A stretch of DNA of 64,000 nucleotides, taken from Christensenellaceae bacterium Phil1 (GTDB lineage: Bacteria; Bacillota; Clostridia; Christensenellales; CAG-138). The notes beneath the pieces were generated by a model. The model was not told where the DNA came from. It ran no database searches and saw only the letters and a program-made list of their open reading frames with translations. This document shows positions 58,311-64,000 of this stretch, in pieces (the first letter of the stretch is position 1; every line of letters begins with the position of its first letter). The stretch spans positions 265,199 through 329,198 of the forward strand of contig MSGS01000031.1 of the NCBI GenBank assembly GCA_001940855.1, read 5' to 3'. The position numbers were made by a program, and so were the translations under genes.

Positions 58311-60106
58311 AGCTTGTATTCCTCCTTCTTCATCTTTTCAAGCAGTTGCCTGCGGTATAGATCCGCATACATTCCGCCTTGGGCTACCAGCTCTTCGTGG
58401 TTGCCCTCCTCTATTATTCTTGATCCATTGACAACAATTATCTTGTCTGCATTCTGCAGCGTAGAAATACGGTGCGCAATAATTACATTCGTCTTACCGT
58501 GGCGCAGCGTTTTCAGATTTTCAAGTATCTTTTCTTCCGTATCGGTATCAACGGCAGAAAGCGCATCGTCCAGTATCAATATTTCAGGATCAAGTATCAG
58601 CGCACGCGCAATGGATATCCTTTGTTTCTGTCCGCCGGAAAGCGAAACGCCGCGTTCGCCAACCATAGTTTCATATCCATCGGGGAAATCAACTATGTTG
58701 TCGTGCACACATGCCATCTTCGCCGCCTGCTGAATTTCTTCAAATGACTTGGTATGGTCGCCAAACGCAATGTTGTTGCGTATGGTATCGGAAAACAGGA
58801 AGTTGTCCTGCATAACATAGCCGGTTGACGCCCTTAGCGTTTGCAGCGGTATTGTGTGTATCTCCCTGCCGCCGATATAAAGCATATCGTCGTCCGGATC
58901 TATTATCCTTAGCATAAGGTTCACAAGCGTGGTCTTGCCCGCGCCCGTGCGGCCCACTATGCCAAGCGTCTGCCCCTGCTCAATATGGAACGATATATCC
59001 TTCAGCACATCCCTATCCGTACCGGGATAGCGGAACGTAAGCTCGCGTGCCTCAATTTCGCCCTTAACGGGCTCAGTAGTGGCTATTTCAGGCAAAGCAT
59101 CCTTTATATCGGATTCTGTATGTAAAACGCTCTCAACACGCTTCAGCGAGGCTGAGCCGCGCGTTACAACGTTTATTATCCTGCCTATGGATGCTATCGG
59201 CCATACAAGCATATTAAGATACTGCACGAACGCCGAAAAGTCGCCCACGGTTATGCGGCCGAGTATCGCTATATATCCGCCGTAGGCTATAGCTATTGCC
59301 ATGGAGCAGCCAGCAATCATGTGCATAAACGGGAACATAAACGCCTGTACCTTCGCGTCCCTTATGTTAGCCGTGCGCGATTCGCTGTTGACAGCTTCAA
59401 ACGCCGCTATTTCCTTCTCTTCCTGAACAAAGGCCTTTATCACCTTTATTCCGCTGAGCTTTTCCTGCACAAAATCGGAAACCTTGGCGAACACTTCCTG
59501 CCGTTTGGTAAAGCGCTTATGCATCTCTCGCCCGACAAACATGCTCACGAAAGCGACCATGCTGAGTGGTATAACCGTGACAAGGCTCAGCCTGAAGTCT
59601 ATCTGGAATATCATCTTCAGCAGCGTGGTGACGCCGATGGTTATCATATCAAGACCCATCATTATCGTTGCCGCAAACGTCATGCGCACGGCCTCGATAT
59701 CGTTGGTCATGTATGCCATTATCTCGCCCGCGTTATGCTCATGGAAATACGATACAGGCAGCGTGTTAAGATGGCTGAAAAGATCGTTTCGCATATCGCG
59801 CTCTATTTTTCTTGCAGCACCGAATATGCAGTATCTCCACCCTATCCTGCCCGCCAGAACCAATACGGCTATAACGGCCATCCTTATGATTGCAGACGTA
59901 AAGCCGGATTCATCAATGGTCGTGTACTTTATTCCGTCTATGACCTGGCCGACTATGCGGGGAACCTCCGTCTGCGCGCTGTCTATCACTATAAGTATAG
60001 CCATGCCGAGCAGATAGCTCCATTTGTACTTTTTGAAAAACCGGTGTGCGTACGGGCTGCGCAAAATATCCATTATGCCGGCCTTACGCGCTTTCTTTTG
60101 CTCCAT
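58307..60106 (-). CDS. ABC exporter half-transporter, degenerate-site subunit (YheI/MdlA-like)
   Basis: A 599-residue half-transporter starting at ATG 60106 behind AAGGAGAG. The ATPase has Walker A GRTGAGKTT and a canonical LSGGQKQR, but Walker B reads ILILDDALSAVD, with Asp in place of the catalytic Glu. That is the mark of the degenerate site in heterodimeric exporters such as LmrCD, BmrCD or TM287/288. Upstream gene of the two-gene operon. Confidence 0.9.
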   Translation of the reverse strand: MEQKKARKAGIMDILRSPYAHRFFKKYKWSYLLGMAILIVIDSAQTEVPRIVGQVIDGIKYTTIDESGFTSAIIRMAVIAVLVLAGRIGWRYCIFGAARKIERDMRNDLFSHLNTLPVSYFHEHNAGEIMAYMTNDIEAVRMTFAATIMMGLDMITIGVTTLLKMIFQIDFRLSLVTVIPLSMVAFVSMFVGREMHKRFTKRQEVFAKVSDFVQEKLSGIKVIKAFVQEEKEIAAFEAVNSESRTANIRDAKVQAFMFPFMHMIAGCSMAIAIAYGGYIAILGRITVGDFSAFVQYLNMLVWPIASIGRIINVVTRGSASLKRVESVLHTESDIKDALPEIATTEPVKGEIEARELTFRYPGTDRDVLKDISFHIEQGQTLGIVGRTGAGKTTLVNLMLRIIDPDDDMLYIGGREIHTIPLQTLRASTGYVMQDNFLFSDTIRNNIAFGDHTKSFEEIQQAAKMACVHDNIVDFPDGYETMVGERGVSLSGGQKQRISIARALILDPEILILDDALSAVDTDTEEKILENLKTLRHGKTNVIIAHRISTLQNADKIIVVNGSRIIEEGNHEELVAQGGMYADLYRRQLLEKMKKEEYKL

Positions 60107-60281
60107 TATTCTCTCCTTCACCTGTGAGTAGCATCGTATATTATATCGCATCTTAGCGAATAATTAAACAATTTAATTAGTTACTTAATTTTGACCAATC
60201 GTGTACAGACCTATGGAAAAATGTGCGATTTTATGATATTGTTTATTTTAGCATTTTAATGCTTTTAACGGAGGACATCCA

Positions 60282-61016
60282 ATGGCAAAAACCGTATGGA
60301 TAAGCGGCGCTTCTCGCGGGATAGGCAAAAGCGCGGTGCTGCATTTCGCCCGCGCAGGCTACAAGATAGCCGCGGGTTATCATGAAAACGATACCGCAAT
60401 GCAAAGCCTTATGCAGCAGTTGGCCGAAATCGGCGCAATGGCCGTTCCCGTCAAGGGCGACATTGCCGACCCTGCCGCTGTGGAAAGCATGGCTGAATAT
60501 ATATGTTCAACGCTCGGTGGCATAGACGTATTGATTGCCAACGCAGGCGTTGCGCATTATTCAATGCTTGAGGATATGGCCTACAATGAATGGCGGCGCG
60601 TTATAGATACAGACCTTACCGGCGTATATAACATGATACATGCCTCCCTCCCGTCAATGCGCAACCGCGGCGGCGGAAGCATAATAAACGTATCCTCTGT
60701 TTGGGGTATATACGGCGGCTCCTGCGAAGCGGCGTATTCGGCGGCAAAGGCTGGCGTAATAGGCCTTACAAAGGCGCTTAGCCGCGAGCTCGGCCCATCC
60801 GGCATTCGCGTGAACTGCGTTGCCCCCGGCGTTATAGATACGGACATGATGGTTAAATTTGATGAAACCGATCGGCAGCAGCTTATAGACAGCACACCAT
60901 TGGGAAGGCTCGGCACCGGGGACGACGTTGCAGGCGCAATGCTCTTTCTGGCATCGGACAGCGCATCGTTCATAACCGGGCAGGTGCTTGAAGTCGGCGG
61001 CGGTTTTCCATATTGA
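60282..61016 (+). CDS. short-chain dehydrogenase/reductase (FabG/YmfI-like)
   Basis: A 244-residue NAD(P)-dependent SDR: cofactor loop SGASRGIGKSA, NAG in ANAGVAH, and catalytic Ser-Tyr-Lys in INVSSVWG and YSAAKAG. The strip SVWGIYGGSCEAAYSAAKAGV cut here resembles YmfI, the reductase of elongation factor P modification in Bacillota, more than FabG, but the assignment is tentative. The ATG follows ACGGAGG. 26 bases upstream of the GH2 gene and co-transcribed. Confidence 0.85.
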   Translation: MAKTVWISGASRGIGKSAVLHFARAGYKIAAGYHENDTAMQSLMQQLAEIGAMAVPVKGDIADPAAVESMAEYICSTLGGIDVLIANAGVAHYSMLEDMAYNEWRRVIDTDLTGVYNMIHASLPSMRNRGGGSIINVSSVWGIYGGSCEAAYSAAKAGVIGLTKALSRELGPSGIRVNCVAPGVIDTDMMVKFDETDRQQLIDSTPLGRLGTGDDVAGAMLFLASDSASFITGQVLEVGGGFPY

Positions 61017-61042
61017 TATTATCTTTAACGGAGGAACGATAG

Positions 61043-62773
61043 ATGAAAACAAGATGGGGTGAAAAGCTTGACAAGGCAAATATGCTCAGCGAATATCCGC
61101 GCCCGCAGCTAAGGCGCGAAAGCTATATCAATCTGAACGGCGTGTGGCAGTACGCAATAACCCCTGCCGACACGATGCCCGAAGCCATGGACGGCGAAAT
61201 AATCGTTCCTTTTTCGCCCGAATGTGAGCTTTCCGGCGTAAACCGCACAGTACATCCGAACGAGTCGCTTTGGTATACGCGGCATTTCGATATTCCATCC
61301 GGCTTTAACCATGGGCGCATACTGCTGCATTTCGGCGCGGTAGATCAAATAGCCACGGTATACATAAACGGTTGCGATGCAGGCAGCCACGTTGGCGGAT
61401 ACACCGCCTTCACCATTGATATAACGCCGTATATTCGTCAGGAAAACGTTATAACCGTTAAGGTGCGCGATTTTTCGGACGCGTCATATCATTCCCGCGG
61501 CAAGCAGAAGGCAAAGCGCGGCGGAATATGGTATACCCCGCAGAGCGGAATATGGCAAACAGTATGGGTTGAAAGCGTAAGCGAAGAATATATCGAAGAA
61601 CTGAGCATTACGCCGCTTTTTGACCAAAGTGCCGTGGAAATAACCGCTTTCAGCAATTATGCCGATTCGCAAAAGGAAACCGTTATCCGTGTGGGCGATG
61701 TTGTGGCCTATGGTACCGCCAATCAGCCTATACGCATGAGCATGTCTGGATTCCGCGCATGGAGCCCCGAATCGCCTTATCTTTACGATATGGACGTGCG
61801 CATGGGCGAGGACAGCGTAAAAAGCTATTTCGCCATGCGAAAATTCTCCGTAGACATAGACTCAAACGGCGCGCCGCGGCTGATGTTGAACAACAAGCCG
61901 TATTTTCATAACGGCGTATTGGATCAAGGCTATTGGCCTGATGGTTTATATACCGCGCCGAGCGACGAAGCCTTTATACACGACATTTTAACCATGAAGG
62001 CCTACGGCTACAATACTCTCAGGAAGCATATAAAGATCGAGCCTATGCGTTTCTACTACCATTGCGACAGGCTTGGTATGCTGGTTTGGCAGGATATGCC
62101 AAACGGAGGTGAGCTATACAAAACTGCCGTAGTATCCCTCCCTCTGCTCGGTATAGGTGAAATAAGCGACGGTGAGGCCAACTATGCGCGCTTCGGCAGG
62201 GCAAATGCAGAAGGCCGCGCGCAATATTATGCAGAACTTAAAGAGATGGTGCTTCAGCTTTATAATTGTCCATGCATAGCCATGTGGGTGCCTTTCAATG
62301 AAGGTTGGGGCCAGTTTGACGCGGCGAAAGCCTGCGACGTTATACTATCACTCGATGATACGCGCACGATCGACCACGCAAGCGGCTGGCATGACCAAGG
62401 CGCTGGCGATGTAAAAAGCCTGCATGTGTATTTCAAGCGGTTCGATTTTGCGCCGGATAAGCTTGCCCGCCCCGTTGTTCTGAGCGAATTCGGCGGCTTC
62501 AACCGCCGCATAAACGGCCACTGCTTTAACCGCAGGGATTTTGGCTACAAGCGCATGAAAACCGATGAAGCATTGTTTGAAGCGTTCAGCGCTCTTTACG
62601 AAAAAGAAATAGCCCCCGCTTACGCAAAAGGGCTATCCGCTGCCATTTACACGCAGCTGAGCGACGTTGAGGACGAGCTTAACGGGCTGTTGACATACGA
62701 CAGGGCAATGGAAAAACTCCCGGGCGATAAAATACGCGAACTGTTCGAAGGATTATTTGCTCCCCTTGAGTAA
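61043..62773 (+). CDS. glycoside hydrolase family 2
   Basis: A 576-residue enzyme with the GH2 order: sugar-binding domain (LNGVWQYAI, GRILLHFGAVDQ, WYTPQSGIWQTVWVE), a short Ig-like domain and a TIM barrel from about residue 265. The acid/base is Glu420 in PFNEGWG and the nucleophile Glu482 in VLSEFGG. It is shorter than LacZ and has no signal peptide, so it acts inside the cell on small beta-linked sugars. The substrate (galactoside, mannoside or glucuronide) is not clear. Its 3' end overlaps the convergent metallo-hydrolase gene by 21 bases. Confidence 0.9.
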   Translation: MKTRWGEKLDKANMLSEYPRPQLRRESYINLNGVWQYAITPADTMPEAMDGEIIVPFSPECELSGVNRTVHPNESLWYTRHFDIPSGFNHGRILLHFGAVDQIATVYINGCDAGSHVGGYTAFTIDITPYIRQENVITVKVRDFSDASYHSRGKQKAKRGGIWYTPQSGIWQTVWVESVSEEYIEELSITPLFDQSAVEITAFSNYADSQKETVIRVGDVVAYGTANQPIRMSMSGFRAWSPESPYLYDMDVRMGEDSVKSYFAMRKFSVDIDSNGAPRLMLNNKPYFHNGVLDQGYWPDGLYTAPSDEAFIHDILTMKAYGYNTLRKHIKIEPMRFYYHCDRLGMLVWQDMPNGGELYKTAVVSLPLLGIGEISDGEANYARFGRANAEGRAQYYAELKEMVLQLYNCPCIAMWVPFNEGWGQFDAAKACDVILSLDDTRTIDHASGWHDQGAGDVKSLHVYFKRFDFAPDKLARPVVLSEFGGFNRRINGHCFNRRDFGYKRMKTDEALFEAFSALYEKEIAPAYAKGLSAAIYTQLSDVEDELNGLLTYDRAMEKLPGDKIRELFEGLFAPLE

Positions 62774-63790
62774 ACGTACCTCGCTTTCGGTAAAAAGCAT
62801 CCGTACCGTACCGAGTTCATCGGTGCGGTATATTTCTGTTCCCAGCTTTTTAAGCCGCTGCATAGTTTCCCTATGCGGATGACCATAATCATTGTTTTTA
62901 CCTAACGATATGACTACCGCCTTTGGCTGCACGGCGTCAAGAAATGCTTGTGAACTGGACGTTGACGATCCATGGTGGCCTATTTTCAGCACGTCCGCCT
63001 GCAGCAGCTCCTTTTCTGATGCTATCATCAATTCCTCCGCATAGCTTTCGGCATCACCCGTGAGCAGCAGCGATGTCTCGCCGTAGGTCACCTTTATAAC
63101 AACGCTCATGTCGTTAAGGTTGTCCTGATAATCAGCGCCTTTTATGGGCGAAAGTACACGCACCTCAACGTCGCCATCCCAATTTATCGTGGTTTTTGCG
63201 CTGCCCCATATCACTTTGGTCTTTACCTTTTTCTTTTCAAGTGCGCTGAGCATGCGGTCGAATGAGCTTGTGGTGTTCACGGCATCCGGCATGTAAAATG
63301 TGCCTATGTCGTAATTATCTATCACTCTTTTCATGCTGCCCATATGATCGCTGTGCGGGTGGGTCATTACTACCACGTCCAGCTTAGTCACACCCTCTTC
63401 GCTAAGCACATTCTGTATGCTTTCAAATGAATCCGGCGTGCCGGCATCAACAAGCATGGTTTTCCCATTCGGTGAACGAAGGAATATGCTGTCGCCCTGG
63501 CCAACGTCTATAAATGCGGCATACACGCCGTCGGCACTCTCCGTTGCTACCGAATTTATAGCACCCAGCAAAAGTTCAGGCTTGAATATTAGTATAAGTG
63601 CCAGCACAACCGCGGACAAAATGGATATAAGCTTTGCCTTCCCGCTCTTTGGCACTTCTTCCCTTTCAGTTTCTTCTTTCTTTTCCTCAGGCGTTTTCTT
63701 ATCCACTATCACCTTTTCAGTAGCCCTTGCCGTCACATTGGCGTTTTTTGTTTCGTTTGCCTTATTATGAGCTGTTTTCTTTTTCTGCAT
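62753..63790 (-). CDS. ComEC/Rec2-like metallo-beta-lactamase-fold hydrolase, membrane-anchored
   Basis: A 345-residue protein with a highly charged 50-residue cytoplasmic start, one membrane helix (53-70) and an extracellular metallo-beta-lactamase domain. FIDVGQGDSIFL and LVDAG come first, then the metal motif HPHSDH (144-149), LTGDAE and GHHGSSTS. This is the stand-alone form of the ComEC C-terminal domain, a likely nuclease or phosphodiesterase at the cell surface. Only one membrane helix means that it cannot be the DNA channel itself. Confidence 0.88.
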   Translation of the reverse strand: MQKKKTAHNKANETKNANVTARATEKVIVDKKTPEEKKEETEREEVPKSGKAKLISILSAVVLALILIFKPELLLGAINSVATESADGVYAAFIDVGQGDSIFLRSPNGKTMLVDAGTPDSFESIQNVLSEEGVTKLDVVVMTHPHSDHMGSMKRVIDNYDIGTFYMPDAVNTTSSFDRMLSALEKKKVKTKVIWGSAKTTINWDGDVEVRVLSPIKGADYQDNLNDMSVVIKVTYGETSLLLTGDAESYAEELMIASEKELLQADVLKIGHHGSSTSSSQAFLDAVQPKAVVISLGKNNDYGHPHRETMQRLKKLGTEIYRTDELGTVRMLFTESEVRLLKGSK

Positions 63791-63870
63791 CGCCCGCTCC
63801 TTTCAAAATTAACATTTTTGTATTATACTTCACTCTCACCCCATATGGAAGTCATATGTTATGCCCTTGC

Positions 63871-63899
63871 TTGACAATGGCTGATATTTGCAGTAGAAT
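63871..63899 (+). promoter_or_regulatory. sigma-A promoter of the last gene
   Basis: A perfect TTGACA and TAGAAT are 17 bases apart on the plus strand, about 70 bases before the ATG at 63968. Confidence 0.75.
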
Positions 63900-63967
63900 T
63901 GCATTTGCGTGATTTTTGCGCATAATACGTCATATTTATTTATCAGCAATTATTCGGAGGTCGTTTT

Positions 63968-64000
63968 ATGTCAAATGGTGAGCGGATCATGGATATCGCG
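63968..64000 (+). CDS. start of a gene cut by the window end
   Basis: An ATG follows CGGAGG at good spacing and opens a frame (MSNGERIMDIA) that runs off the window. The good promoter upstream supports it. Too short to identify. Confidence 0.6.
   Translation, partial: MSNGERIMDIA

Overview
The window looks like a stretch of chromosome from a Bacillota bacterium, most likely a gut-type member of the Clostridia, with a mobile-element remnant or edge at its left end. The evidence is strong AGGAGG-type ribosome binding sites, vegetative (sigma-A) promoters close to TTGACA-N17-TATAAT, Gram-positive style lipoprotein signals on two solute-binding proteins, an EpsG-type polymerase, a ROK regulator, and a TetM-like GTPase fused to a YacP-type NYN nuclease domain. 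No rRNA, tRNA, transposase or CRISPR array was recognised. No species is claimed.

Region 1-10.3 kb is accessory DNA. It holds a minus-strand run of small, mostly unknown genes, often overlapping and separated by hairpins with T-rich tails. In it sit a GS-fold amidoligase (Amidoligase_2 type) with an N-terminal Cys-rich zinc-ribbon-like array, and directly after it a translationally coupled class II glutamine amidotransferase domain protein. A sigma-70 region-4-like protein, a tandem cluster of DnaA-box-like repeats followed by AT-rich dyads (a candidate replication origin), and a plus-strand SF2-type helicase/ATPase follow. The left boundary lies outside the window, and no integrase or att site is visible.

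Region 10.36-16.46 kb is an oppABCDF peptide/oligosaccharide importer operon (minus strand). Region 16.9-33.2 kb is one exopolysaccharide (EPS/capsule) operon on the minus strand, from a good promoter at 33.16-33.19 kb to a terminator at 16.90 kb. Between them lie a roughly 300-nt structured leader with a possible attenuator, a recombinase-like/NeuD-like fusion, a priming sugar transferase, seven glycosyltransferases, an EpsG polymerase, a pyruvyltransferase, an FrhB-like iron-sulfur protein, a hexapeptide acyltransferase, a Wzx flippase, a VanZ protein and a nucleotidyltransferase-like protein. Base composition changes inside genes, so the operon is mosaic.

Region 33.3-35.1 kb holds a truncated deacetylase, two unknown genes and a flavodoxin. 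Region 35.1-45.3 kb reads as an amino-sugar utilisation locus: a second oppABCDF importer, a ROK repressor, NagB and a PIG-L deacetylase in one operon, with a ROK sugar kinase divergent from it. No nagA is present, so the PIG-L protein may do the deacetylation.

Region 45.2-50 kb carries a TetR regulator, a GNAT acetyltransferase, a TetR/alpha-beta hydrolase fusion split by a one-base frameshift, an unknown 101-residue protein behind a complete cobalamin riboswitch, and a MATE exporter. Region 50-64 kb carries the TetM-like/NYN fusion, two tandem AlsT-type symporters, a heterodimeric ABC exporter, an SDR reductase with a GH2 glycosidase, a ComEC-like metallo-hydrolase and the start of one more gene.
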